A DNA stretch of 64,000 nucleotides from Patagioenas fasciata (lineage: Eukaryota > Chordata > Aves > Columbiformes > Columbidae), in the NCBI RefSeq assembly GCF_037038585.1, contig NC_092520.1, forward strand, positions 7,580,501 to 7,644,500, written 5' to 3'. The position numbers were made by a program, and so were the translations under genes. The notes below the pieces were generated by a model. That model saw only the letters and a list, made by a program, of their open reading frames with translations, was not told where the DNA came from and ran no database searches. Below, piece after piece: positions 33,861 to 58,106 of the stretch; the first letter of the stretch is position 1; each line of letters begins with the position of its first letter.

Positions 33861-34215
33861 CAGTTTTTCTGAGTCCAGTCCAAGCCTGGTGGTGAGAGCT
33901 TGGAGTTCTGATCCTCCAAGAAATAAAGCAGTATCTTAGCATGGTTTTCTTATCTTTTCAAACTATGGGAGTGCTCTTCTCGAGACAGTAATATTTGAAA
34001 GTTGAAGACTTTCTGGATGCTTCCAACATTTTTTAAGAGAATGAAAGAGAGAGCGAGAGAGAGCAACTATGGTGGATCACGCAATGTCTCGCATGACTGT
34101 TGTCTTCTTCTCCTGGAGACGGGTGGTGGGAGGAGAGTCCCAGGTGGGAAGCGCCTGCCACAGGTTTTGAGAATCTCCACTTCTGTGAGGATCTCTGGCT
34201 GTTGCTACATCTGAA
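33411..34215. repeat. Diverged, deleted right-hand remnant of the array unit
   Basis: Homology to unit positions about 6155-6730 continues, but with many more substitutions than between the complete copies. The sequence then jumps to unit position about 8067, skipping roughly 1.33 kb. A second jump runs from about 8104 to 8238, between two copies of the string aacatt. Homology is recognisable until about 34215, where it stops within the segment equivalent to about 8410. The CR1 fragment and the start of a fifth copy are absent. This looks like the old single-copy flank of the array. Confidence 0.85.
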
Positions 34216-35165
34216 TTCCTGTGAACAAACCCTGAAGATCAGTTCACGCCTCACCTTCAAGTAGTTGTGCATTCCTCACAGCTTCTCCCAGCCCCAACAG
34301 TGAACACAGTCATCCTGGTGTAGAATTTCTTATTTATTCTTTTCAGATCAGCAAGAAAAACATGGCTCTTCTGCCCACTCAACAGCAACACCAACAGCAC
34401 ACAACATAGAAAGACGCTGCTCCCATAGAAGCATTTTTCTTCACCGAGTAAGTCCCAAACTGCCCATCTTTGATGTATCTGAGGATCTCAGGTGCCTAAG
34501 ATCTGCTGGCTCTTGTGAATACTGCTGTTGGGAGAGCATCATGGCCCTGCCTTGATCAGAAGTTGAGTATCTGCATTTAATGAGCTGTACATGACAGCAC
34601 AGAGCAAACAAGAACTCAATGTGAGGAGCCTGTGGATCAACAATGATGGGAGAACAACACCTGAAACTGTAGTATCACATTGTCCAGTTTTCCTTTTACC
34701 TTTAAACTAATTCAGTTTATTTTGCCCAAAACAGCTTGTGGAACATTTAGCAGACAAACTGAAGAAGCAAAAAGCTTTAACAGGAGGAGCGATGAACATC
34801 TACAGTTGGGCAGAGATGGAAATCTATGGAAATAGCACAGCTGGACTTAGAAAACTCTGTTTGCACAATACTTTCAGTTGTCATCCATCAAAAAAGTCTA
34901 GAGAATGAATGTTTTGCTTACGCTATAAATTGAATCAAACTTTTTCCCTAAGCAGATGCATACTAGTTTCTTTTTATTCATTTATAAAGACGGAGACAAA
35001 GCAACTTTAGATGAAACAGAATTAAACTGATGTTAATAACTTCAGGGAAGCCAGACTTGGCCATTTGAAGAGTTTAAGAAAAGCTGTGCTTGGAGATATA
35101 GTGTAGATCTCAAGTGGAGTTGTTTAACTTAGAGGATTCACATAACCAAATAGAGATATCCTAAC

Positions 35166-35181
35166 AAAAAAAAAAAAAAAA
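35166..35181 (+). repeat. Poly-A run
   Basis: Sixteen consecutive A residues. It may be the tail of an old retroposed sequence, but nothing recognisable precedes it. Confidence 0.8.
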
Positions 35182-36815
35182 TGCTGCGAAGTTGATTTTA
35201 AATTCTAAATGCAGATGTGAAGTTAAGTACTGGGACAGCACAACCAGAAAAGGTTGGTTTGCTTGTAACCCCGACTTTGGGGGTCGGGGAGGTAGATATC
35301 GCGTGCATGTGTCTGCCAAAACAGGAACTGACACTTTTTGTGATTAGCTCTAGAAAGATGTTTGGATCTTTAGCAACATTTCATAAGGGTCCATCACTAT
35401 GGTTTATCTGTTGTATAACCACTTTTGATCCTGAATGTATAGCTCACTGGTTGCCAGTTAATTACATGTTGTTAATTATTTTATAAACGGTTTCATCCCC
35501 ATTATGGTCTAAACTGAAATGAGCAGTTTTTCCCCTCAGATACAATCAGAACCAGTCTCAACTTCTGACACCAACAGTTGGGCTTTAACAGGTCAAACCC
35601 TGGAGTTTTACCACCATCTGCTGGAGACAAAGTGCCATTCACTTAAAGATGTAAATTCAGCCTCAGCCCTAAAACTTTTGTCTCTATGGACAAGGTAATC
35701 CATATTTCGCCATAATGATTCGAAGATCTTAAAGGCAGCAAGGATTAGTAAGATCTCCATTGAACTCTGGTCCCAAAAAGTCTTGTGAAGAATAGACAGA
35801 AATTACACAACCTCCTTTATTCTCCTACACTTAACCTGTTCTGTCATTACTAAATCTTTCACTGACACATAATCAGGTGCTGTCAGATATCACTGTCATG
35901 ACAAAGACTACAGGGTTGTTGGTAAGTGAAATAAAATTCACAGCGCAGACACAGAATTCCTTCCTATCACTGGAAAATAAAAGATTCTGAGAGGGCAGTA
36001 AACCAAGTACTTTTTCACTAGTGTAAGAACAATGATCATCTCTTTCTGTGTCTCAGGGGGTCTTAAAACTGTTTCTCAAATCTCAAAAAAGTAGCACTAC
36101 TGAAAAATAAACTATATTCTCCCTCCATCCTGCACCTTGCTGCAACCTAATGTGCTTATGGCTTCCCCCAGTTTCAGTATTCCTTCTTTCCTCTCTCATA
36201 TCTCCCATAACACCTAAACATCAGCAGAAATTACTGGATTCACCCCAATTAATTTCCAGTGTAACTGGGGCTCCTCAGTTAGAAGGCTGTATCACCAAGA
36301 TGTCTTCTGTAGTTACTGGCAACAAACATGCTCCTCCAGAGGACATTTTTTGTATTAGAGAAAGCACTATCTAGAAAGAACAGAAGGAAACCATGGTTTT
36401 AATTTAAGTAATTCCATCAGGTTGCTAAGTGAAGTGAGAAGACCTCAATATTCCCTTCTCGGCTTGATGCTCAACCTAGAGGCAGCTACAGAACTTCTGC
36501 AGCCCCCAGTGAGACCTGTTCAGCATGGAGGGAATCTGTGGTGCTATTTTATTTCTCCTGATCACGTACAAACTGGAAGTCTTCACCTATTTTATACAGA
36601 GATACAAATGAGCTTATTTTCATGGCATAATTCCTGACTCAAGGCTACTTGCCACCTAATTGCGAATCCCTCTTTATAACATGAGGGACTTTGGGCTTCT
36701 AAAAGAAAGGGTCAACCAGTTGTTGTTTTTTTTTTCTTTAGCTTGAGCAAAACAATGTTTTTTTGACCCATGTCTTAGATAAAACTGAAATACTCTGTCT
36801 GAAACTTTCACACAC

Positions 36816-36821
36816 ATATAA

Positions 36822-36877
<56 letters not shown>

Positions 36878-36878
36878 A
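36816..36878 (+). repeat. Compound TA/TG microsatellite
   Basis: A run of TA repeats passes into TG repeats with a short CG-containing interruption near 36863. Such a tract is likely to be length-polymorphic. Confidence 0.95.
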
Positions 36879-37793
36879 ACCTAAGGCAGGAATTTAGTGA
36901 AAGGAACCAATTAACAGTTAAAGTTTGGGAAAGTTGGGAAGCAGCCAAGGAAAGGTTATGACAATGGTAAATTATAATTCAAGTTAAAATCTCTTAATAT
37001 GAAACAGTGCCACCAATTGCACCTGTGCTCACTGTCTCTGGATTTTGATTGTTTTACACAGTTATTTGAACAGACCCAAAAGAACAGAACTAGTCTGCAG
37101 TTAGGTTGGGCACTCTGGATCTTTTTTTTTCAGTCTCCAAGTAAATATTCAACCTCTGCAGATTTACCTGGTAATTTTTCCTGATCACTGTTTCCGTAAA
37201 CAAAACGTACACTGACTCCTAAAGAGTGAAGATTAATACCACTTGGTTGGCAGAACTGAGGAAAGCAGCAATGCAAGAAACACAGGCTACTGCACAGCAG
37301 AAAGATGATTAAAATCTCTTTCTGAAATGACCTAAAAGCCACTGACTCCAAACCACTCAACACTGGGGTCCTGCGTGTTCCATTTAACCTTCTTCATCCT
37401 CTATCCCATGAGGCAGCTCCTTCTTCACCGTAACATAACCGTATCCTTCCTAACACATATTTCAATTACCACAAATGTCCTCAGCTCTATTACCTTCTGG
37501 CACCCAAGTGTTCCTACACAGCCCCATCCAAGCTCTCAACATCCTTGTGACCAAGAAATCACAAGAAAAACTAAAAATATGGAACAACTTCTACACAGTC
37601 AATGCCTACTTAAGACAGGACTCCCCAGACTGGTAAAGATGCAAGTGAAGCGGGATGTGACATAGGCTCACAAACTCATTAATGGTCTGCAGACAGCAGA
37701 AAAATACACCGGCAAAACAAGAGAAAAAGGTATTTAGGGAAGAAAGAAAGAAGAACTACAAAAAGCTCTACCACACCAGTCTTTCACAAGCTT

Positions 37794-38226
37794 GGAATCA
37801 TAGAATCATTTCAGTTGGAAGAGACCCACAGAATCATTGAGTCCAACCCTAACCTAAACTAATTCTAGCACTAAACCATGTCCCTAAGAACTTTATCTAA
37901 ATGCGTTTTAAACACTTCCAGGGATGGTGACTCCACCACTGGCCTGAGCAGCCTGTTCCAATGCCTGACAACCCATTCCAAGAAGAAATTTTTCCTAATG
38001 TCCAATCTAAACCTCCCCTGGCACAACTTGAGGCCATTTCCTCTTGTCCTATCACTTGCTAATTGGGGGAAGAGACCAACACCCTCCATGCTCCAACCTC
38101 CTTTCAGGCAGTTGCAGACAGTGACATGGTCTCCCCTCAGCCTCCTTCTCTGCAGGCTGAACAGCTCTGGGTCCCTCAGCTGCTCCTCATCACACTTGTG
38201 CTCCAGGTCCTTCATCAGCTTCATCA
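37794..38226 (-). mobile_element. CR1 LINE 3' end
   Basis: At the left edge the plus strand reads aatcatagaatcattt followed by ttggaagagaccc, the reverse complement of the CR1 3' terminus. Rightwards the typical CR1 tail text follows (for example gttccaatgcctgacaaccc and cctcttgtcctatcacttg). The element is therefore on the minus strand, 5'-truncated and about 430 bp long. Confidence 0.93.
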
Positions 38227-38578
38227 GTTACAGCTGCTTTTGCAACTGTGACTGATTTGAATAGACCAGGCTCATAGTACAAGAAAATTGCTCTTCATTT
38301 GGGAAAAGTTACTGTTCACAGTTCTTGCTCATCCAGCATCCACACTTCACTGCAACCACAGTTAGATATCTGTAAATGCTGCTGGTCTGTCTGTTCAGGT
38401 GGGATCCCAGTTCGTATTCTGGCACACCACCCACCTCTGTATGGGTGAAGTTTTGTATCAGCCTGGACTCAACTTGTCCAAGGTTTTCTTCCTCTTATTC
38501 CTGCCTTTGCCTCACCCAGGAACACCCACCTCTTAGAGATTCTCTACACATAACTGTTTAGCTCTTTTTTTACAACTA

Positions 38579-38768
38579 GGGTGGTGAAACACTGGAGGTT
38601 GCCCAGAGAGGTGGTGGATGCCCCATCTTTGGAGACATCCCAGGCCAGGCTGGACGGGGTTCTGAGCAACCTGATCTGGGTGAAGATGTCCCTGCTCATG
38701 GCAGGGGTGGCACTGGATGAGCTTTGAAGGTCCCTTCCAAAACAAACTGTTCTATGACTCGATGATTC
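38579..38768 (+). mobile_element. CR1 LINE 3' fragment
   Basis: CR1 tail text (gaggttgcccagagaggtgg ... gatgagctttgaaggtccct) ends in ttctatgactcgatgattc, an altered CR1 3' terminus. It is 5'-truncated and lies on the plus strand. Confidence 0.9.
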
Positions 38769-40900
38769 CTGTGTTGTGTCTCTATCTGTTAACACTGAAT
38801 GGGAAATACTTTCATTTATTGCACACAGGGAACACGCCTGCTCCATACGACCTTCTTTTACCTAAACGACACTAAGCCACAGATCTTAGTAAGAGGCTCA
38901 AGTGCACATCAAAGTCTCACAAGTACACTCTAGGGCAACAGTACGTTTAGAATGAGATTAACTTTTGGCAGGGGGAGCAGGAACAGGTGTGCTGCTGTCC
39001 TTGCATGGAAAGTTCAACAACTCTTAGGCAAATGCTAAAAATTTGGTTTAAAAAATAAACAAACTCATGCCTCAGCAAGAGGGCATGAGAGCCCTGCTGA
39101 GCTCAGACCTGAAAAGATGGCGTTGCCCTGTGCCTTTTAGACACGGTGTAATCTCAGAGACCCGTAGCAAATTGGCAATGTGAAATGAGCTCTTGCCTAA
39201 CTAGCAGATTTCTCGTTGTGCCTCAGTGACCACAGTGCAGAGTTTGGCCACCCTCTGCTAATTTGCAACATCTCAAGCTTTGAATGTTTTCTTTCATCCC
39301 AGTTCATCAGGACCAGCTGGAAAAGCACCTGCCAAGTGGAGAACTCGCTTGTAAAGGTTCACATCCAAAATGAGGCCTGGGACTTGGGCAGTTCTGCACT
39401 AGTGCCTCAACACTTCCTACTCCTGGGCTTCCTGCTAAATCCAAGAGGTGAATCAGACAGAAATACTTAGTCCATTATGCCCATGCAAATAACAGTGGGC
39501 TAGCACTAGGATTTTTTAATAGATTTTGCTCTCATAATTGCCGCAAATAAACATATTGCAAGGCAGAGGTTGGTTGCTCCATCTGGTACCAGGCACCAGA
39601 GTCCTTATTTTGTAGGGTTTTTTACATTTTTAGCATTTGGAAAGGTAGTGTCACACTTTGCTAACCACTCTACTACTGTGAAGCGGGCAACAAAAGCAAC
39701 TCTGGGATCTTCCCCAGGGATAAGTCTCTACTGTGAGCCCTGGGTTTGGCGAGGCTGTGGTGGGATGGCTGAGGACCTGCCCAACAGGAGGACCCTCCAC
39801 CAGAGCTGACCTGGGCTGCAGGAAACACACCAACATTTCCTACAGGGATGGGTCTCACCACAGATTTCTGAGCCCAGAGCAGCCTTCTGGCACAGTAAAA
39901 AGGGAGAAGTTTTATAGAGATTTGTAATGGAAATACTAAACCAGGTATTAAGTTTAGAAGATGTATAGATAAGGCTCTTAGGGATATGGTTTAGTGCTAG
40001 ATTTGAGTTATAGTTTGACTCAACTATCTTAAGGTTCTCTTCCAACCAAAATGATTCTATGATTCTAAGACTGAAGCACGAACATGTAAACACCAGAAGA
40101 AATAGCCGAAGAAGTTTTAGAAGAATCGCTTCTGTAGGAAGTGCAGAACACTGTTCCCAGTCAAATTGATAAATCAGTAGCTTCCATTTAGCCCAGGCAG
40201 CCTGTGCTTTGATACCAAGGAGAGGACAAGCGATGATGTACAAGAGCTTCACTGGACCAAAAGAATCTGGTTGCAGTTTTAACAGTTATTGCACTACCTT
40301 GGGACCCGAGAAGTTTAAATTCCTCTATTGCTGGAATGATCTTTGCCTGTTTTTGCAGAAGTTGGAAGACATTGAGAGGCATGGGCTGGAAGGAAAGGAT
40401 GATGGCGCAGCAAAGACTGTCTTTGCGTTTGCCCTTGGAAAACTGGCTTGTTTGTGTCTCTGCAATCACAGGTGACGTTAACCCAGCCATTGGACTATTT
40501 TGCAGGCGTCTAGGGAAGGTTTGATGTAGTAGCCTTGGAAATCTCACTTGTAGAAGCTACTGCTGAAGTCCAGGTTTGTGCTCTTAGCACCAAGTGCACT
40601 GCAAGGGTAGGTACTCTGAAATGGTGCTGAACATCCATTTCCACAGAAAATCGAAACGATGTTTGCGTTTCTTCAGTGTAGATGTCCAATGCCTGAGTTG
40701 TATTCGTAATTCATCATTTTTATAACATGCATAGCAGTGTCTCGGTAATTTGGAGTCATATATGGCCACAGCAGTTGTCTCTCCGTACACTTGGTGCATG
40801 TCAGCGTGTCTAAACAGGTAATTTTCTCATTAACTTTTCCCTTTTATCTCCTTTTTAATTTTTAACGCAGATTTTATTTGCTCCTGACGGCTTCGGCCGG
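38769..40900. other. Intergenic upstream of HIKESHI, no gene seen
   Basis: Apart from the CR1 piece at 39960-40069 this stretch shows only short unsupported frames and no splice-consistent exons. Confidence 0.55.
39960..40069 (+). mobile_element. CR1 LINE 3' terminal fragment
   Basis: The text starts ggctcttagggatatggttt and ends in ccaaccaaaatgattctatgattcta, the last ~110 bp of a CR1 on the plus strand. It is diverged in the middle. Confidence 0.88.
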
Positions 40901-40922
40901 TTTTTTCGGGATTTAAGCGTGA

Positions 40923-40935
40923 ACTACATCTCCCG
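40923..40935 (+). promoter_or_regulatory. ACTAYRNNNCCCR motif (ZNF143-type), forward
   Basis: The 13 bases ACTACATCTCCCG match ACTAYRNNNCCCR exactly, about 210 bp upstream of the HIKESHI ATG. Confidence 0.5.
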
Positions 40936-40990
40936 TCAGGCCCCGCGCCGCACTCGCGGTCCCGCGCCTGTGCAGCCGCGCGTTGCACCA

Positions 40991-41003
40991 CGGGAGTTGT
41001 AGT
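40991..41003 (-). promoter_or_regulatory. ACTAYRNNNCCCR motif (ZNF143-type), reverse
   Basis: The minus strand reads ACTACAACTCCCG, an exact match, 55 bp from the forward copy and in the opposite orientation. Confidence 0.5.
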
Positions 41004-41036
41004 CCGCTCGCCCTTCCCCGCCCCGGGTGCCGCGCT

Positions 41037-41045
41037 CCGGAAGTG
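41037..41045 (+). promoter_or_regulatory. ETS-family site CCGGAAGTG
   Basis: An exact core ETS/GABP-type site lies about 100 bp upstream of the HIKESHI start codon inside the CpG-rich segment. Confidence 0.5.
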
Positions 41046-41089
41046 ACTCGGGGGACCGGGGGCGTGTTGATTTCCGGGAGACGACGCTC

Positions 41090-41119
41090 ATGGAGGCCCA
41101 GGAGCAGAGAAGCATCTGA
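41090..41119 (+). other. Nine-codon upstream ORF in the presumed HIKESHI 5' UTR
   Basis: An ATG at 41090 opens a nine-residue frame (MEAQEQRSI) that stops at 41119, 21 bases before the HIKESHI ATG. Its context has C at -3 and G at +4, so leaky scanning is likely. It matters only if transcription starts upstream of 41090. Confidence 0.35.
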
Positions 41120-41140
41120 GGGGGTTCGGTGGCCGTCGCC

Positions 41141-53786
<12,646 letters not shown>

Positions 53787-53940
53787 GCTTCAATTGCAGC
53801 ATTTGAAGAGCTTTCTGATGAGCGCTTTTGGAAAGATGCAGCGAGTAACTCCATGAAGAATTTTGAGGAAAAAAACAACCAACGATTAGTCTGAAGAGAC
53901 AAACTTGTAACTTTTGTATTACGCCTGAAAATTATTTAAA

Positions 53941-53946
53941 ATTAAA
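53941..53946 (+). terminator. HIKESHI polyadenylation signal ATTAAA (proximal)
   Basis: ATTAAA lies 155 bp after the stop codon. An AATAAA at 54142-54147 is a distal alternative, giving a 3' UTR of either about 180 or 380 bases. Confidence 0.5.
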
Positions 53947-54141
53947 ATCCGTGAAAACTACTTGCCTATGCATTTTTTTTAAATTGATGTACTTGGCTGC
54001 AACAAGAAATCAGTGTTGCATGTACCCACGTAGAGATATTCTTTTTGAAACTGCATTTAAAGTGGAAGAAATAACAGGGTGGAAAACTAGCAGCAGTGTC
54101 TCATAGTTGTGTAATGTTCTGGGCTATTTAGTTGTAAACCA

Positions 54142-54147
54142 AATAAA
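54142..54147 (+). terminator. HIKESHI polyadenylation signal AATAAA (distal)
   Basis: The canonical hexamer lies 356 bp after the HIKESHI stop and is followed by a T-rich stretch (agtttttccttcttc). Confidence 0.5.
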
Positions 54148-54169
54148 TGTAGTTTTTCCTTCTTCATTC

Positions 54170-56947
54170 TGAAGGGCCATCAGGCAACTGAGAATATGCT
54201 GATGGTTTTCCTGCTGGTACTTACGCTGTAAGTTCTTTCAGTTTGTCAACAACAAATATTCCTGTGCGCAGCTCCTGTAAATGGTACAATGGTATTTTCC
54301 TCTTTTTGGCATGAAGGACACTATGGAGCTTGATCTCAGGGTACCTGTCTGAAAGTTTTCCTGTATGAAAGTGTAATGAAGAGAAATTTCGGGGACTTCC
54401 CTGCTGCAAGTCAAACAGCTTTGAAATGGCTGTTATAGGCCAATTCAGAATTGTAGGTTTGTATTTTGCAGGCCTGGACTGTTCAGTGAGATGAGAGCTG
54501 CTAAATTATTGCCAGTGGAGGTATTTGATTAATTTGTCTTTCTCTTCAGCTTTAATTATGGTATGAAGGCCTAAGGGAAACCTGAAAGAGTTTTTCTGTG
54601 AGGAAAATGGGTTGCGTCAAAACACTGAGGTTATGTCAAGGACTTGTGGGGTATCATTTCTACCATTTGAGAGGAAGATATTATAATAATAACAATATTA
54701 TGTTCTGCATTGAGAAACTCATTGCAGCACAGAGAACTGGAGCTTGTTTTGACTGTCCTGTGAGCTTCTCTTGCTATCCTGTGATTCCACTTCAAACTTA
54801 GAACCAAGTGTCTCCATAGTCTTCATCAAAACAGAGAACATTGTTCTAAATTTCTCTGGAAGAAGCTGCCATCTCTTCAGTTTGGTACGACAAAGTATCT
54901 TCTGTAGTCTCTACTGCTTAATGCTCCAGGTGGCTTTTGAAAAGCAAAACTAATTCCATCCCAGGTAACTTGTGGACAAAGCTCAGAGTTGTTTCACAGA
55001 AGGTTAAACCCTGAAATAACTGGTCCCGTGCTCAACCAAGCACTTAATTTTCTGAAGGAAACGTTTTTAAGCCACCTGTTCATGGAGAAGCAGCAATGAG
55101 GGCGGTTAGCAGAGGTGCAGGCTCAACTCCCTTAATTGGGAAAGGTCATTAGGATTATTGTGTGACCTGTCAAATCCTGCAGCAGGATATGGGAGCTCTG
55201 GTTACACAAGTGGCAGATGCCTCACGTAGCTGACAATGGCACAAGCGGTGTCAGAACACAGCGGGGCCAAACGGAAGCCGCAGTTAAAGCATCGTTGTGA
55301 CACGGCTGCTGGTGGTCATTGCTGAGGTTCTCGTGCTTGTGAGGAAGCATCTGCCTGGTGTGGAAGTAAAATAATGAACATTTCAGAGGCCTTTGTGAGG
55401 TTCAAGACATGTCAGTATGACCTGACAGTCTCACCGGGGCAGCAGGATTTAAGTACCAATGGAGTGAATTATTTGTAAAGAAGAGGTACTGACTGGAGCA
55501 TCCCTACATGAAGTAAACTGTGTTACTGCTCGTTGTTGCAATTTTCTACAGTCCTGCTTTATCTGACACGGTTTGGTGAAGAATAAGTCATATAACCTAA
55601 AGATGCTGTAGTCCATCAGGGCCCCCTCTGGGCAGAGTTCCCACCAGTCACTGCTGCTCTGTCCTCTCTCCTGGAGCATCAACCTCTTGTGTTCTGCCCT
55701 GGTCACAGCTGCATCCTGGTGGCTCCATGATGCTGGTGGGACTGGTGGTGTCTGGGCTTTGGGAAGCCAGAGTGGACCGTGTGGGAGGGATCAGTGCGAG
55801 CTCTGTGGCTGCTCTCACCCTGGCTCCAGATGTCAAGGTTATAAATGAATATATATAGTTGCATGCATTTTAAGGAATTCAGCAACGTGCATTGAGAACT
55901 TCTCCCAGTGCTGCAGCCACCATGGGTTCAGCAGGTTTCTCTGAGCTTGGTCAACGTGGCACACGCTTGAGACCATCTCTGTAAGTTATTTTCCTTTTCT
56001 TCCCAACCTGCCGTGGCTGAGCTTGTGGATCAGAAACCTACAGAAGGGAAAACCACCCCACTTCAAATTCTATCAGAGAGGTGCCTTTCAAAACCACTAT
56101 GAAACAGCTCATTTATTTCTGTGAGCTGTTTATTTGAATTTCCAAGCTGTGCTTCTCAAGCACAAGAGCTTTTTCTTTCTACCTCACGCAACTTTCGTTC
56201 CACATGGGTTTGTCCTGAGAGACACCAAACCAGTCTTTCCTATTTCTTTGTGATGAGACGTAAAACAACAGCTGGATCACTGATGTTCAAAGTAGAAGCC
56301 TAAACCTGAGCTATTCAATCCACCTTTTGCACCATCTGCATGTCAAAAGTGAGGTTTGCACATTTTTTATTTGCTTGCTAGAAGAGAGAAGTATTCCCTT
56401 GTTGAGGAATGGAATAAACCTCTTACCGGCCTTTCTTGTTTCAGGATGAATAAGGGTTTAATATCTTTGCTCTGTGTCTTTCAGATAAAAGGGAGGTCGC
56501 AGGGAAGCGATCAGACTTTGTCCTGTGTCTTCATGACGAACAGCTGAACGCTTGCTCAGCACATCTGTCTATATAGATATGTATCTCCTACCAATATCCC
56601 TCAACAGGCTGGTTTAAAATGAGAGAACAGGATTATATAGAAGTAGTTCAGGAATACACCTGAAGAGAAACACAAAGATACAATGCATACATCAGTCTAT
56701 CCTGCTTCTTACATATATATTGGTTTGGGTTGCTGTTGGTTTTAATTCCTCACACACAATAAAAAACAATTCTTCACCCAGTTACTTCCAGAAATGTAAA
56801 ACCTGTAATAATAATAATAACCCATATGTAACGTAAATTATTTTGTAAAGGACCTCCTATGTGTATTTTTCCTTTGTGCTGTTACCACTTTCTTGCTACT
56901 AAGAGGTTAAGTCTTAAAACAACAAAAGACCCTCTACTGATGACAAC
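54170..56947. other. Intergenic between HIKESHI and EED, no gene seen
   Basis: Only short open frames are present. I see no recognised protein, RNA gene or clear transposon in this stretch. Confidence 0.55.
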
Positions 56948-57203
56948 CAATGATAGGATAAGGGGCAATGGGTACAAACTGGAACACAAAAGGTTCCACT
57001 TAAATTTGAGAAGAAACTTCTTCTCAGTGAGGGTGGCAGAGCCTGGCCCAGGCTGCCCAGGGGGGTTGTGGAGTCTCCTTCTCCGCAGACATTCAAACCC
57101 GCCTGGACACCTTCCTGTGGAACCTCAGCTGGGTGTTCCTGCTCCGGGGGGATTGCACTGGATGAGCTTTCCAGGTCCCTTCCAATCCCTGACATTCTGT
57201 GAT
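56948..57203 (+). mobile_element. CR1 LINE 3' end
   Basis: The text runs from gataggataaggggcaatgg through caggctgcccaggggggttg to ccaatccctgacattctgtg. It is a plus-strand CR1 tail of about 255 bp. Confidence 0.92.
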
Positions 57204-57911
57204 CGTTCGGCTTTGAGGTTGAACATGCCCCACCATGGCTGACCAGGACAGTGATTGACTTATTTCCTTCCATTTTGGGACATTTTCCCAACCGTTTTTC
57301 TTCCCAAGTTAACATGACTCATCAGCCAGAGTTGGGAAAGTTTCATTCAGGAGCCTGATCAGTTTCTGGGTCTGCCCACACTGCACCCAGAGGCGAATTT
57401 AAAACTACAGAAAGCAACAAATGCATACACTGCTACTAGTTTATGCTGAAATAGATGGAAAGTCTGTGAAAAGCAGTCAAAATTCTAATTACGAAAAAAA
57501 AAGCATAAACCACACCAAAGAAAACACTTTCACATATACAAGGAAGGACAAATTCCATCCCCATTTGCATGAAATTCTCCAGCTTAAAATCAGATACCTC
57601 AAGAAGAATCCGATTTAAAATCACATTGTGGTTAACGTTTTAATTCCGTCACCACCACATGGCGTAAAACTCCAGAAGATGCACAGTCAGCTCTAGGAAG
57701 AAAACACCCCAATGAAATTAATACATGACTTTTATGTTCACCTGAGCTTTAAGCATCTGAATGTTGAAAAGGAGGTGTTTCTTTCCCTTTGTGATGTATA
57801 TTCAAGATATTATTAGTCTTAAAAGCAGATGGTACTGATTGTTGTAATCGAGACTTCTTCTTCCCTGGGGCTTGATCCAGCTCTACTTGTGCAAGTCCAT
57901 ATTCTCTAGTT

Positions 57912-58106
57912 CAGGGGTGTCCAAGTAATTTTCACCGAAGGCCACATCAGCCTCCCTGTTGCCTTCAAAGGGCCGAGTGTAATTTTAGGACTGTATAAAT
58001 GTAACTACTCCTACAGTTATACAGTCCTAAAATTACACTCGGCCCTTTGAAGGCAACAGCGAGGCTGATGAGCCCCCCCCCAGTGAAAATGAGTTGGACA
58101 GTGCTG
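57912..58106. mobile_element. hAT-type palindromic MITE, 195 bp
   Basis: The element starts caggggtgtccaa and ends ttggacagtgctg, hAT-type terminal inverted repeats (10 of 13 positions pair). It is flanked by ctctagtt (57904-57911) and ctctggtt (58107-58114), an 8-bp target-site duplication with one mismatch, the length typical of hAT transposons. Inside, 57958-57998 and 58017-58057 are a perfect 41-bp inverted repeat around an 18-bp loop, extended outward with one mismatch. There is no coding capacity, so it must have moved by a transposase from elsewhere. Confidence 0.88.

Larger units (their letters stand above)
34216..37793. other. Intergenic, no gene seen
   Basis: Open frames here are short, none resembles a known protein and no splice-consistent exon set stands out. 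Apart from the poly-A run (35166-35181) and the TA/TG microsatellite (36816-36878) I see only unique AT-rich sequence. Confidence 0.6.

Noticed and set aside
37871-38224. Open frames over CR1 tails (also 45419-45625, 56859-57242 and 58632-58832)
   Set aside because: These are translations of CR1 3' tail sequence, not genes.
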